Shown here in pieces: positions 19,306 through 28,759 of a stretch of 64,000 bases of DNA. The DNA is from Planctomycetales bacterium 10988 (lineage in GTDB: Bacteria; Planctomycetota; Planctomycetia; Pirellulales; Pb10988), in the NCBI GenBank assembly GCA_009664345.1, contig CP043547.1:868001-932000 (forward strand), read 5' to 3'. Position 1 is the first letter of the stretch. Each line of letters begins with the position of its first letter. The position numbers and the translations under genes were made by a program. Below the pieces are notes generated by a model, which saw nothing but the letters and a program-made list of their open reading frames with translations, did no database searches and was not told the DNA's origin.

Positions 19306-19380
19306 CGGGGTGTGGCGCAGCCTGGCTAGCGCGTCTGGTTTGGGACCAGAAGGTCGCAGGTTCGAATCCTGTCTCCCCGA
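19306..19380 (+). tRNA. tRNA-Pro (anticodon UGG)
   Basis: A cloverleaf can be drawn. The acceptor strands are CGGGGTG and CTCCCCG, with one U-U mismatch. The D-arm is GCGCAGCCTGGCTAGCGC, the anticodon stem TCTGG/CCAGA with loop TTTGGGA (anticodon TGG at 19341-19343), and the T-arm CAGGTTCGAATCCTG. Discriminator A19380; no encoded CCA. Its 3' half from GGGACC onward is the integration core shared with the inverted copy at 31076-31114. Confidence 0.93.
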
Positions 19381-19458
19381 CTTTTCCTAACTCTATTCTG
19401 AACAACAACTTACATACCTGCAGCTCTTCTGCAGTGCAGCCCGAAACCGAAGCATTTG

Positions 19459-19476
19459 GAGGGTAGTACTACCCTC
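19459..19476. promoter_or_regulatory. Perfect 18-bp palindrome before integrase copy 2
   Basis: Same GAGGGTAGTACTACCCTC as at 959, 24 bases before the ATG. Likely an operator or directionality-factor site. Confidence 0.5.
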
Positions 19477-19500
19477 GGACTTTGGCACAAGGTTTGCACT

Positions 19501-20688
19501 ATGTCGCAGAAATCTTTTTCCATCCCCACCCTCGTTCACCACAAGCCTAGCAACCAAGCCCGCGTTCGTATCCAAGATCGCGATTTTTATCTTGGGAAAT
19601 ATGGCTCGATTGAGTCGCAAGAACGCTACCGTCGGCTCCTGGCCGAATGGCTCTCTACCGGGCAAATTCCGACCACGCCTGCGGAATCTAAGCAAGCAGC
19701 CCCCTTCACGATCGATGAACCGATTCTTTCCTACTGGAAGTTCGCCAAGGGCTATTATCGCAAGCAGGGCCAACCTACCAGTGAGCAGAACCTGATCCGA
19801 GACTCTCTCAAAATTCTCAGAGAACATTATGGCTCGACGGCGGTTCGTGAGTTCGGCCCCCTTCGACTCAAGGCCGTACGCGAAGCGATGGTCCAAAAAG
19901 GTTGGTGCCGAAATGAGATCAACAAAAAGGTCGGACGAATCCGAAGGTGCTTTCGCTGGGGCGTCGAAAATGAACTCGTCCCTCCCGAAGTCTATCAAGG
20001 CCTACAAGCCATCACGGGGCTAAGGAAGGGACGTTGCGAGGCAAAGGAATCAAGCCCTGTCCTCCCTCTCGAAACCGAGGAAATCAACGCCACGCTTCCT
20101 CACACTTCTCCTCAAGTTCGTGATATGATCCGCCTTCAAGTTCTGGCGGGGTGTCGTCCTGGCGAGATTGTGAGCCTTCGCCCCTGCGATGTGAATCGCG
20201 ATCAAGAGGTTTGGGAGTATCGACCGCAATCGCACAAAACCGAGCATCATGGCCGCGAGCGGGTCATCTTCTTCGGACCTTGTGCCCAAGGCATCCTTAC
20301 TTCCTATCTTGACAACCGCCCCGCTGAAGCCCCCTGTTTTTCGCCAGCGGAAGCGGAATCCCAACGGATGATCGAACTACGCAAGCGACGGAAAACAAAA
20401 GTCCAGCCTTCGCAGATCGATCGCTCCAAGCAGAAGCCTGAGCGAAAGCCAGGAGATGGTTACACAGTCGATAGCTATCGCCGGGCGATTCATCGAGCCT
20501 GTGATAAAGCAAAGATCGATCGCTGGTCTCCCAATCGCCTTCGCCATACCCGAGCGACCGACCTCCGGCGACAATTCGGGATCGAGGCGGCCCAAACGAT
20601 TCTTGGACATGCCGAACTAAGTGTCACCCAAGTCTATGCGGAACGCGATTTAAATTCCGCCCGAAAGATAATGAGTGAAGTAGGGTAA
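19501..20688 (+). CDS. Tyrosine recombinase/integrase, tRNA-Pro-specific
   Basis: This intact 395-residue integrase begins 120 bases after tRNA-Pro, the classic arrangement of an integrative element using the tRNA 3' end as attB. The start chosen is ATG 19501 (MSQKSFSIPT). The N-terminal part is a SAM-like core-binding domain (about 65-165). The catalytic domain holds R219 (AGCRPGE), K246, the box NRLRHTRA with R348 and H349 (Asn345 in the usual His position), H370 (LGHAE) and nucleophile Y379 (QVYAERD). It is identical to the inverted copy at 29768 and a close homologue of copy 1 at 1001. Confidence 0.88.
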   Translation: MSQKSFSIPTLVHHKPSNQARVRIQDRDFYLGKYGSIESQERYRRLLAEWLSTGQIPTTPAESKQAAPFTIDEPILSYWKFAKGYYRKQGQPTSEQNLIRDSLKILREHYGSTAVREFGPLRLKAVREAMVQKGWCRNEINKKVGRIRRCFRWGVENELVPPEVYQGLQAITGLRKGRCEAKESSPVLPLETEEINATLPHTSPQVRDMIRLQVLAGCRPGEIVSLRPCDVNRDQEVWEYRPQSHKTEHHGRERVIFFGPCAQGILTSYLDNRPAEAPCFSPAEAESQRMIELRKRRKTKVQPSQIDRSKQKPERKPGDGYTVDSYRRAIHRACDKAKIDRWSPNRLRHTRATDLRRQFGIEAAQTILGHAELSVTQVYAERDLNSARKIMSEVG

Positions 20689-20786
20689 TTTGCACTAGAA
20701 ATATGGTGGGACGCTTTTTAAAGGGGAGTGGAGGTTTTCATCTCTCTCCCCTTCTTCATTTGAAAAAAGTTGACCATTTTGTTTTC

Positions 20787-21696
20787 AGAGCGTGTTTGCG
20801 AATTCCCAAAGTTTCCCTTTTTTAAGGACACAGACGTTTGAACAATAAGTGAATCATGCTGATTTGTATCATCGCTTCACTGGTGGAAGGTTCCCGTTCA
20901 TCATCCTTGCTCAACCGGCGGCTGCGACCCAGCCAACCGAAGGTTCGCTCGACGATCCACCGCTTCGGCAACACCTCAAAACCACACGGCCTGACAAACG
21001 TTTGACGATTTCCAGCGTCCAGTGGAAGGTATTTCTCACCCACGCCGGCAGCCCGCTGCGAGCGTACGCACCGTCCGCGAAAATCACCCGAAGCCGAGGA
21101 ACGTCTCGCTTCGCTTTTTGCAACACCAAGCGGGCTCCCTCCTGATCCTGAAGGCCCGCCGAATGCACCACGATCGCCAGCACCAAACCCAGCGTATCGA
21201 CGAGTAAATGTCGTTTTCTCCCGTTGATTTTCTTGTCGGCATCGTACCCACGAGGCCCGCCCGCCTCGGTGGTTTTGACCGATTGACTGTCGAGAATCGC
21301 CGCCGAGGGCTTCGCGGATCGCTCCTCTTTTTTTTCGTATTTTCGCTCGAAGTTTACGGTGAATTTTCTCCCAAATGCCGAGGTTCCGCCACGCCCAAAA
21401 CAGGTGGTAAACCGAATTCCAGTTGGGAAAATCATGCGGCAACAACCGCCACGGACAGCCCGACCGCAGGACGTAGAAAATCGCGTTGACCACTTCGAGG
21501 GAATCGAGCTGCCGCTTCGCTCCGACCTTCGCCGGTGGCGGCAGCAGGGGACGAATCAAACGCCATTGACGATCGCTGAGGTCGGTGTAATCGTGAGGTC
21601 GTGACATCGGTGCGGCTCCTTGGTTGGGGTTTTGTGTTCAATTCACAAGGGGTCGTACCGATTTTTTTGTCAAATGTCAATTCGCAAACACGCTCT
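20787..21696 (-). mobile_element. IS5-family element, copy A (910 bp)
   Basis: 18-bp perfect terminal inverted repeats AGAGCGTGTTTGCGAATT lie at 20787-20804 and 21679-21696. The element contains one transposase reading on the reverse strand. It forms the inner end of the inverted duplication. No clear target duplication is visible on either side, as expected if the flanks were exchanged by recombination. Confidence 0.8.
20822..21607 (-). pseudogene. IS5-family transposase with two compensating frameshifts
   Basis: The N-terminal third ([20 protein letters not shown], ending near RKKRG) and the last 60 residues ([19 protein letters not shown]) are in one frame. The DDE middle ([49 protein letters not shown]) is in another. 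The first shift is at a run of eight A residues and the second shortly before the LPKRW box. The outer frame happens to stay open throughout, giving a 261-residue chimera without the catalytic aspartates. Slippage at the A run could restore the first change but not the second. Confidence 0.7.
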
Positions 21697-21716
21697 AAGG
21701 AATGGGTAAAGTAAAG

Positions 21717-21750
21717 AAGTCACATCAAGAGTAACCTCTTGATGTGACTT
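21717..21750. terminator. Strong hairpin (15-bp stem, TAAC loop)
   Basis: AAGTCACATCAAGAG and CTCTTGATGTGACTT are perfectly complementary around TAAC. It is positioned after the reverse-strand fragment at 21872, but only weak T-tracts follow on either side, so it may act bidirectionally or be a processing element. Confidence 0.55.
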
Positions 21751-21871
21751 CAATTTGGCAAAGAAAAGCGTAGTAGGGCATTTAGTGGCTCGGACAAAAC
21801 CTCAAGATTTGAAGGAAAAGCACTCGCGTTTGAGTGGTGTAGTTTTTCTTGAATCCGTTTTGTTGGAGCAT

Positions 21872-22147
21872 TTAAAAATAATAATGATCACCAAAATTTA
21901 AAACTTTACCGGATTCCTGATCTATGAGCTGACCTTGATGGTTATAAATAAGAGATAAATTAGGTGTTAGTCGATCGGGTACATGTCCCCTGTAATGAAT
22001 ATCGGTTAAGATCTCGGAATCTTCAATAAATTCATTTGCAGAAAAAAAGAAGCAAGGACACAACTTGTTGGTGCAAGAGAAAAGTTCTTTCCCATTTAAA
22101 CGAATTAGTTGGTCTTTAGTAACGTCAGAGGGAACTTCAATAACTAA
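21872..22147 (-). pseudogene. 3' fragment of an unknown gene cut by an IS
   Basis: The frame enters from the IS boundary at 22148 with LLVIEVPSDVTKDQLIRLNG and runs 92 codons to a stop, ending KVLNFGDHYYF. It is AT-rich, with a Cys-rich patch FSCTNKLCPCFFF. The sequence on the other side of the IS (23039 on) does not continue it in any frame. I do not recognise the family. Confidence 0.4.
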
Positions 22148-23038
22148 GAGCCTGTGGTCAGAACTGATCTTTGCGAATTTCTCCGAATGTGGATAATGAC
22201 CTTTTTTTCCACGAAGGGGACTCGCATGGCTGGCAGACTTTTGACAGACGAACTCTGGACTCAGATCGGACCACTCTTTCCGACCTATCGACGTTCTCAC
22301 AAGGGCGGACGGCCTCCGGTGGACAACCGCACGGTCTTCACTTGCGTCCTCTTTCTGTGCAAGACCGGCATCGGCTGGCGGGAGCTTCCCACCGAACTGG
22401 GAGCCAGCGAGAAGACGGTCCGCCGCAGGCTGAACGAATGGAAGGCCCTCGGACTGTTCGAGGCGATCGCTCATCGACTGCTCACCCGACTCCGGGCTGC
22501 CGGAGGCCTCGATCTGGCCGAAGTGCTGATCGATGGAGGACTCGTCAAAGCCCCTTGCGGAGGCGAAAATGCGGCCCCAACCCTACCGACCGAGGCCGCA
22601 GCGGTAGCAAATTGAATGTCATGACTGACTCCCAAGGCGTCCCGTTGGCGGTGCAGGTCTCGGCGGCGAATGAACATGATCTTGGCTTTTTGCTGCCTCT
22701 TTCGCTTGGGCAGTTTCCTCGTCTCGGCGGCATGGCAGGTCGACCGCCCAGCAAGCCCAAACGGGTTCGGGCGGATGCCGGTTACACCTCTGGGGCGTTG
22801 TTGAATTTGCTGGAAGGCTGTGGCATCGAAGCGGAGATTCCACAACGCAGCCAAGCATCGGAGACCGGCCTGGGGCGACAACGCTGGCAGGTGGAACGGA
22901 CGATTTCGTGGCTGAAACAGTATCGCCGCGTCGGCATCCGCCGGGAACGCCGAGCCTCGATGTACGAAGTTTTTGTCACTTTGGCCTGTGCCATGATCAC
23001 CTAGAAACAACTCAAAAAGCAGTTTTGACCACAGGCTC
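22148..23038 (+). mobile_element. IS5/IS427-type element, copy D1
   Basis: The ends carry inverted repeats GAGCCTGTGGTCA(G/A)AACTG. The element is about 90% like the one at 41934-42821. Flanks TAA and GTA do not match, so the target duplication is lost or altered. Confidence 0.8.
22226..23004 (+). CDS. IS427-type transposase in two frames, slightly truncated
   Basis: Frame A (ATG 22226 to 22615) carries TDELWTQIGPLFPTYRRS, the WRELP box and the first catalytic Asp in VLIDGGLVKAP. A -1 change at about 22570 leads to frame B with GPNPTDRGRSGSKLNVMTDS, VRADAGYTS and the C-terminal VERTISWLKQYRR box. Two-frame transposases joined by -1 frameshifting are normal in this IS5 subgroup. Compared with the second copy, frame B ends eight residues early because CCTATA became CCTAGA (TAG). 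Confidence 0.75.
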
Positions 23039-23110
23039 GTAGACAACCTTCTACAAACCAAGCATCTTATCAAAGTTTTCCCACAATACAGACACCATCA
23101 ATCTACTCCT

Positions 23111-24505
23111 CTAAAACTCCGCCGAACCGGGCGTGCGGGGGAAAGGGATGACGTCGCGAATGTTTTCCATACCGGTGACGAATTGCACCATGCGTTCTAG
23201 CCCTAGTCCGAAGCCGGCATGTGGGACGGAGCCAAAGCGACGCAAATCGAGATACCACCAGTATTCTTCAAGATCGAGGTCTTGAGCTTTCATCCGTTCC
23301 TCTAATATTTCATAGCGTTCTTCACGTTGACTTCCGCCGATGATTTCCCCAACGCCGGGAACCAACACATCCATCGCCGCCACCGTGCGATCGTCATTAT
23401 TCAATCGCATATAAAAAGGTTTAATCGTCCGAGGATAATCATGTAAAATGACAGGTTGTTTAAATTCTTTCTCTGTCAAAAAACGTTCGTGTTCGCTTTG
23501 TAAATCTTTTCCCCAATCGACAGGATATTCAAAAGTTTGTTTCGACTTTGTCAGAATCTCAACTGCGTCTGTATAGGAAAGTCTTAAGAAATCACTTGAT
23601 GCGACTTTTTCCAGTCGTTCAAGCAATGACTTATCTACCCATTTCCCAAAGAAGTCCATATCTTCTTCGCATTTGCTTAAACAATCGCCGACAATTCGCT
23701 TGATAAAGGCCTCGGCCAGAGTCATATCGTCTTGGAGATCATAAAAGGCCATCTCCGGCTCGATCATCCAAAATTCCGCCAAGTGCCGCGAAGTGTTGGA
23801 GTTCTCCGCTCGAAAGGTTGGACCAAACGTGTAAACTTTGCTGAGGGCACAAGCATAGGTTTCTGCCTCAAGTTGCCCACTCACGGTGAGATGGGCTTCG
23901 CGTTCGAAGAAGTCTTGCGTGTAATCAACCTCTTTGGGGGCGGCTTTGAGCATCTTTTCTAGGTTGAGCGAAGTCACCTGAAACATCTCGCCGGCCCCTT
24001 CGCAATCGCTTGCGGTGATCACCGGGGTATGAATGTAGAAAAATTGCCGCTCTTGAAAGAATTGATGGACCGATTGACAAATCTGATTGCGAACGCGAGC
24101 CACGGCACCGAACGTATTCGAACGCGGGCGAAGGTGAGCAATTTCTCTGAGAAACTCGAAGGAATGCCGTTTCTTTTGCAAGGGATAAGACTCGGGATCG
24201 CACCACCCGATGACCTTGACCGAATCCGCTTGCATTTCCGTTTTTTGCCCTTTTGCAGGGGATTCCTTCACTTCTCCGGTGATGACCACGCTACAGCCGG
24301 TCGTAAGCTTTTTGATTTCCGATTCGTAGTTGGGAAGTTCTCCATCGGCGACGACTTGCAAATTCCCGAGGCAGGAACCATCATTCACTTCCAAAAAACT
24401 AAAGCCGCCTTTGGAATCTCTCCGCGTGCGAATCCATCCTCGAATTGTCACTTTCTGGCCGATGGCTGATACTTGCCGCGTGTCCGCGATCGTCTGGTCT
24501 TCCAT
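23111..24505 (-). CDS. asnS: Asparagine-tRNA ligase
   Basis: AsnRS charges tRNA-Asn with asparagine using ATP. It has 464 residues, the usual length for the bacterial enzyme. An N-terminal OB-fold anticodon-binding domain (about 1-110; [20 protein letters not shown]) is followed by the class II core. Motif 2 is [19 protein letters not shown] and motif 3 is [16 protein letters not shown]; the GEI(I)GGSQRE loop is also present. A strong ribosome site, GGAGGAACAAGG, precedes ATG 24505. A housekeeping gene between the inverted repeats suggests that this segment is rearranged chromosome and not element cargo. Confidence 0.95.
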   Translation of the reverse strand: MEDQTIADTRQVSAIGQKVTIRGWIRTRRDSKGGFSFLEVNDGSCLGNLQVVADGELPNYESEIKKLTTGCSVVITGEVKESPAKGQKTEMQADSVKVIGWCDPESYPLQKKRHSFEFLREIAHLRPRSNTFGAVARVRNQICQSVHQFFQERQFFYIHTPVITASDCEGAGEMFQVTSLNLEKMLKAAPKEVDYTQDFFEREAHLTVSGQLEAETYACALSKVYTFGPTFRAENSNTSRHLAEFWMIEPEMAFYDLQDDMTLAEAFIKRIVGDCLSKCEEDMDFFGKWVDKSLLERLEKVASSDFLRLSYTDAVEILTKSKQTFEYPVDWGKDLQSEHERFLTEKEFKQPVILHDYPRTIKPFYMRLNNDDRTVAAMDVLVPGVGEIIGGSQREERYEILEERMKAQDLDLEEYWWYLDLRRFGSVPHAGFGLGLERMVQFVTGMENIRDVIPFPRTPGSAEF

Positions 24506-24639
24506 CCTTGTTCCTCCTTGTTCCTTGCGATTGCTGATAAATTCTATTGGTCTCCCATTGTAAGCTTAGACCCTCCCCTCCGAAAATAGGTTCTCACCTT
24601 GAAGCTTCGAAGTCGCCGAACCTTTTTGCGAAAAGTTGA

Positions 24640-24981
24640 GTCACAGTCGTTAGTCGAATTCAGAATTTCATTGACTGCGAGGAAATGTTGGGCGAAGAAG
24701 ATGAGTTACTCGCTTACTTCCCCGAAGCGAAGGAGGTGATTTTTGAGCTGAAGTCGAAAATCTCCCAGGCCTACACAGACCTCCTCGAAGTCTGGGCGGA
24801 GCACAAAGACATACAGGATCAAAAAGAGTTTGCCCTCAAAGTCAAGGGAGTCCCGTTTTCTGGAATTCTCTTCTCTTTACGAAAGCAGCATGGGCAAAAT
24901 CAATCGATCGACGACTTCAAAAGAGCTTGGCGAGCCTCGGAGCCGGCCATTCTGAGCTATTTGAAAAGAAAAGGCTTTTGA
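24640..24981 (+). pseudogene. C-terminal remnant, possibly of an RNA-ligase-family protein
   Basis: The frame is open from 24640 (after TGA) through IQNFIDCEEMLGEEDELL to KRKGF at 24981. An internal ATG at 24685 could start a 98-residue product, but the sequence upstream of it reads as continuing protein. Blocks such as YPxxK..IFELKSKISQAY and HKDIQDQKEFALKVKG recall, from memory only, the C-terminal part of planctomycete RNA-ligase-like proteins (pfam09414 neighbourhood). It is convergent with the next gene, with 6 bases between them. A small independent hypothetical gene is the alternative. Confidence 0.4.
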
Positions 24982-24987
24982 AACCCT

Positions 24988-26601
24988 TTAGCCAACCCGA
25001 GCCGCTGGCAACTTCACTTCCGATGGGGAAGAAACTGCGGCGAGAGAAACATGGAGACCTTGATTCAAAAAACGCTTTTGGAGTTTAGCTCGATCGAATT
25101 GATCAAGGCGAACCCGATCCAAGGGATGTTCCTCACAGGCGGTCCAACCGACGATCGCCGCCGCTTGTCCTAAGAGCATCGCAGTCGATTCGTAACGCAG
25201 GGCGGTCATGCCGACGAAGCTGGCAGACGGAGTTCCAACGACCAGTAGGTTTGCGACTTCTCGCGGCAGGAGAATTCCTAGCGGAATCTCGAAAGGAGGC
25301 GGAACGACGAAAAATCCCCCAGTCGCCAATTCCTCCCCATTTGCTCGAAGTTTTCCAGCGGATCGAGCGGAAAAGGGAGCTTGTGAGATGGCGATCGTCG
25401 GGCCGCTTGCCTCATTCGACTTGTGAAAGACCGAGGCTTCAGTAAAGGTTTCTTTGCTGAGAAGGCGAACGGTTCCTCGCATATCCAACGTCGCCGGAAG
25501 GTGATTCGACTCCACAAATTCATCCAGCGGCAAGCCCCATTGTTTGGCCACCACCCGCATGGGGTGCGGGATTTTCAGATCGTTTTGAAGATAAAACATC
25601 AATTGCAAATAACGATTCTTCAAGCAATCAAGCGAGGTTTCCCACCGCTCGGTAGGATCGCAAGGGGCCTTTTCTTCCGACTCCGCTGAGCCGAAGTTCT
25701 TCGAAAGAATCTGAATGGCCACTTCCGGGGCCAAGCGAGCTGCCACTTTTTGGTTCGGAAGAGGCTCGGCTTCCAAAATGCTTTGACCGGGGCATCCGAT
25801 CAATTGTGTGAACCGCCCGGATTGGATTTTCTTCAAGAGGAACTCAAAAGGTTGCGACTTATAACCCTCGGGTGGAAGGATCGGGAACCGCATCTCCGGA
25901 TTTCGAGTCAGGAGAAAAGGAAAAGCGGGAAGTTCAGCAGGGTGGATTGCCTGTCCACTTCCTTCCCAAGTCCCGGAAGCGTATTCCGTGTCGCCATTGG
26001 CTAATTGGCCAGCCCAGCGTTCCCCGAAACAGGCCCTTGATTCGCGACCACGGCGAAAGCGAACTCCTCCGGCCTGAGCCAAAGCTCCGTCATAGGAAGC
26101 ATCCAAAAAGACCCCGGATTGAAAGGTCACTTCTTTATTGTCGGAGGAAAGAGTTGAAATGGCTTGAATTCGCACCAATTGATCCTGAGAGCAGAGGGAC
26201 AGTTCAACCGATTGCAGCTCGCTTTTGAAATAGGTCCGAACGCGCGAAGTTCCTTTGAGCCATCGCTCGAAAATGCGTTTGGCTACCTTCGGTTCACAAT
26301 AGCGACCGCCGACAGTTGCCTGCCTCTGAGGAGAATCCGGCCCATCGGTGAGGGAATAATGCTTTTGAACTTCCTGACAAAACTCTGCCCAAAGCCCGCC
26401 TAATTGAGCGGGGGAAAGTTGATTTTCATCGCGCAATGCAGCCTCGACCAACAAGCCACCTCCACGTGGAGAAGACTCGATCAAGGCAACTTTCGCCCCG
26501 CCACGCGAGGCACTGACCGCCGCCGAGATTCCCGCCGGAGTCGCACCATAGATGACAAGGTCGAAATAAAGCGAATTATTATCAGCCGTCGGCAGTGCCA
26601 T
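24988..26601 (-). CDS. FAD-dependent oxidoreductase (FAD_oxidored family)
   Basis: The 537-residue protein starts with a Rossmann FAD-binding motif, DLVIYGATPAGISAAVSASR (about residues 14-33), ending in the acidic residue of VALIE. The block VFLDASYDGALAQAGGVRFRRG is typical of the planctomycete FAD_oxidored (PF12831) group. The C-terminal LLVVGTPSASFVGMTALRYE is the second FAD-contacting segment and is followed by GQAAAIVGW. These enzymes are abundant in planctomycetes and mostly uncharacterised. No signal peptide is seen, so it is probably cytoplasmic. Substrate unknown. Confidence 0.8.
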   Translation of the reverse strand: MALPTADNNSLYFDLVIYGATPAGISAAVSASRGGAKVALIESSPRGGGLLVEAALRDENQLSPAQLGGLWAEFCQEVQKHYSLTDGPDSPQRQATVGGRYCEPKVAKRIFERWLKGTSRVRTYFKSELQSVELSLCSQDQLVRIQAISTLSSDNKEVTFQSGVFLDASYDGALAQAGGVRFRRGRESRACFGERWAGQLANGDTEYASGTWEGSGQAIHPAELPAFPFLLTRNPEMRFPILPPEGYKSQPFEFLLKKIQSGRFTQLIGCPGQSILEAEPLPNQKVAARLAPEVAIQILSKNFGSAESEEKAPCDPTERWETSLDCLKNRYLQLMFYLQNDLKIPHPMRVVAKQWGLPLDEFVESNHLPATLDMRGTVRLLSKETFTEASVFHKSNEASGPTIAISQAPFSARSAGKLRANGEELATGGFFVVPPPFEIPLGILLPREVANLLVVGTPSASFVGMTALRYESTAMLLGQAAAIVGWTACEEHPLDRVRLDQFDRAKLQKRFLNQGLHVSLAAVSSPSEVKLPAARVG

Positions 26602-27011
26602 AATGGAAGGCCTTTTGTCGCGAGGGTGATGGAGTTCTCTGCATTCCCCATTCCCAGACTCAAGTGGAAGGAAAATCTCGCGCGTAGCATACCGCTTTTC
26701 CCGCGAACTGCCTAGAGACTTCTCCTCAGAACGCCTCTGACCACGCGATTTTCTTCGGTAGAACTTTTTTACCTTTTTCGAATTCAGCTAAAGAGTGAAG
26801 GTCCATTCCGAGTTGGAATGAGCTCGATAATCGCACTACGAACGCGGATCTCTTGAATCGGTATCTCTCCAAACCAGCCAAGAACGGCTCTCTCTTTCTT
26901 TCTGCATTCCGCGATATTCGCTAAAAGCCGCCGGTCGATTTGGGATAATACCTGAAATAACTTGCTTTTTCTCTTGATATCCCTATCTCTTCGATAGAGA
27001 ATTATCTCAGT
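26602..27011. other. Intergenic, no gene seen
   Basis: 410 bases, AT-rich in the last 100. No convincing frame or RNA is visible. It contains the promoter side of the leftward FAD oxidoreductase. Confidence 0.35.
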
Positions 27012-27281
27012 TTATTTGTTAATGAGATTCGCCGATCTTATTAACCGAAATAAGTCGTCGTTGAGTAGGTTAAAAGCTTTCCTTTGATTCAGTCTACTTC
27101 TGTCTAAAGTAGAACATTTTGATTCCATTAGATCCGCACCCAATGAGAGAAGAGCTAGAGCGACAGCTTGATACCCATACTGCTCTTGCAAGTCAAGGAC
27201 GGCCAGTGGTAACGACTTTGGTTGGCCCTGCAACTTTATCCGAACGTGTATTAAAGAAGTGGTGTAATCAACGTCAACAAC
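27012..27281 (-). pseudogene. 3' fragment of an unknown gene
   Basis: The reverse strand reads without stops from about 27281 (IIEVVDVDYTTSLIHVRIKL) to a stop at 27012, ending RLIRSANLINK. An internal TTG at 27233 could serve as start, but the open frame begins exactly where the GC-rich repeat-protein remnant ends. That points to a gene truncated at a junction. No family recognised. Confidence 0.35.
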
Positions 27282-27283
27282 TT

Positions 27284-28238
27284 CTATGATGTGACGGCTA
27301 CGGTCCCGGTGACGTATCCGGCATCGTAGAAGAACGAGGTCTCATCGACGCTGTCCCATCCATAATACAGCCGGACGTTGTTGGATTGGAAGATGGCATC
27401 GACGAAGCCTCCGGCGAGTTTTCCACTTCCTGCCTGACGTCAATCGCTTCTCCGGCGGCGTCGTAGCTACGAATGGAGAGCAGGCCAAAATAATCCCCGC
27501 CCCCGACGCTCGCCTCATGGTAGGCAAAGGCCCCATCCGTTAAACCGACCGACGAGACGAACCGATCCAGCCCCGGCAGATTGACCTGGAGTTCATCGGA
27601 CTGATCGTACAGTTCATCGAAGACATACTGCCCAAAGAAAAGTTCCTCCGGCGAGTCCCCAGCGGCGAAGAGCGACTCAACAAAGGCCAGCTCTTCCTGC
27701 AGCGGGAGAACGTCCGACAGGTAGGCGTAGTCGGCGTTGGTCTCGGTGGTGGCCTTGGTAATCTCGGCGGCCAGCATGGCGTTGAACCAATCCTGATCCG
27801 CGGCGATCAGGTCGGTCTGGAAATTCTCCCACGCCTCGGAGACATCCGCATCGCGGTCCGCGGCGGCCTGCGCGAGGGCGGCATCGCGGTCCAACCAAGG
27901 CGGAAGCCGCTCCAGGTTATCATTCGGGTCGGCATCGGCGGCCTGATGTTCGTCGGTGACCGCGTCTGCCAAAGCAGTGGCATAGCTCTGGCTCAACAAG
28001 GCGGTGAGGGCCGCTTCCCCAGCGACGAGTGCCTGATCCAAGGCGACTTGGTGAGGCTTGAGGGTCTCCAAGTAAGTTTGATAGGCCTCCAGGGTCGCCA
28101 AGTCGATCGCTTGGTTGCTATCCAGCAGCGTCTGCAAGGCGGTGGGATCGGGGCTAGCCGGATCGGCGGCGGGGTTCTGCATCTCCTTCCAGGCCGCGAA
28201 GGTGTTTTGATAGAGCGCCGAGTAATCGGAAGGAGTTT
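27284..28238 (-). pseudogene. GC-rich Ala/Asp-rich fragment of a large protein (possibly RHS-type), frameshifted
   Basis: The frame is already open at 28238 (SDYSALYQNTFAAWKEM) with no start, so the 5' part is missing. Residues up to about 170 are Ala/Asp/Gln-rich and probably helical (WENFQTDLIAADQDWFNAML). After VRQEVEN, at about 27415, the frame shifts and the true C-terminus continues as LAGGFVDAIFQSNNVRLYY...DAGYVTGTVAVTS to TAG 27284. Base composition is clearly more GC-rich than its neighbours. Comparable helical segments occur in giant planctomycete RHS/YD-repeat proteins, but this assignment is from memory and uncertain. Confidence 0.45.
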
Positions 28239-28244
28239 AATATG

Positions 28245-28697
28245 TTAAGGTTCGAACGGAGTGCTCTTAAGACTATACGTAATTCTTGATACTTTAAGAT
28301 CTCCTTCATCACTTAGTAACTCATACCATACAAGTTCTGGAAAAATGTAATTAGGAAGATAATCAGGAACGCATAAGTTGGGAAGATATTGCCGAAAAAG
28401 TATACTATCCTTAACGATTCTTCCATGATTAGGATTTAGAAAGGACAAGGCAGCTGCTAATTTATATGGAGCTTCTTCTGCAAGCTTTTCAACATTGAGA
28501 TTCAATTTTTCCAATGCAGTGATAAACTCACTCTGATCGGTGATATATATTGCTTGATCTTCCCTTTCAATCTGGATGTAATATTCTAGTTCCTCGTCGG
28601 GTAGATTGTCATATACGGGAGAACCTTCGATAAATTTTGTTTTCAGATTAATCTTACAACCCTTGAGTTCAATCATTTCGAATAAATTGTCTTCCAT
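28245..28697 (-). CDS. Hypothetical 150-residue acidic protein (possible immunity-type protein)
   Basis: A clear gene: AAGGGG lies 8-13 bases before ATG 28697, and it starts one base after the stop of an interrupted upstream frame. It is acidic (MEDNLFEMIELKGCKINL, LPDEELEYYIQIERED) and AT-rich, with no signal peptide or membrane segment. The tight coupling to an upstream reading frame ending DEELRLAINQVRGF, the small size and the acidity fit a cognate immunity protein of a polymorphic toxin. That function is inferred from context only. Confidence 0.5.
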   Translation of the reverse strand: MEDNLFEMIELKGCKINLKTKFIEGSPVYDNLPDEELEYYIQIEREDQAIYITDQSEFITALEKLNLNVEKLAEEAPYKLAAALSFLNPNHGRIVKDSILFRQYLPNLCVPDYLPNYIFPELVWYELLSDEGDLKVSRITYSLKSTPFEP

Positions 28698-28698
28698 T

Positions 28699-28759
28699 TT
28701 AGAATCCCCTTACCTGATTAATGGCTAATCTCAATTCCTCATCCGTAAGTTCACGTCTA
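28699..28759 (-). pseudogene. Last ~20 codons of a gene cut by IS copy B
   Basis: From the IS edge the reverse strand reads RRELTDEELRLAINQVRGF and stops at TAA 28699-28701, one base before the ATG of the 150-residue gene. It is likely the C-terminal tip of the partner, perhaps toxin, gene. Confidence 0.4.

Larger units (their letters stand above)
19342..21696. repeat. Large inverted duplication, copy A
   Basis: This segment (tRNA-Pro 3' half, integrase leader, integrase, 98-base spacer, IS) is repeated in reverse at 28760-31114. Every paired coordinate sums to 50456. The copies look identical except for about seven substitutions, all within the innermost 150 bases of the IS. The duplication ends exactly at the inner IS terminus. 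Confidence 0.85.

Noticed and set aside
22148-23038. Reconstruction of an intact gene by removing IS copy D1
   Set aside because: No frame joins the two flanks and the 3-base flanks differ, so the flanks are not original neighbours.
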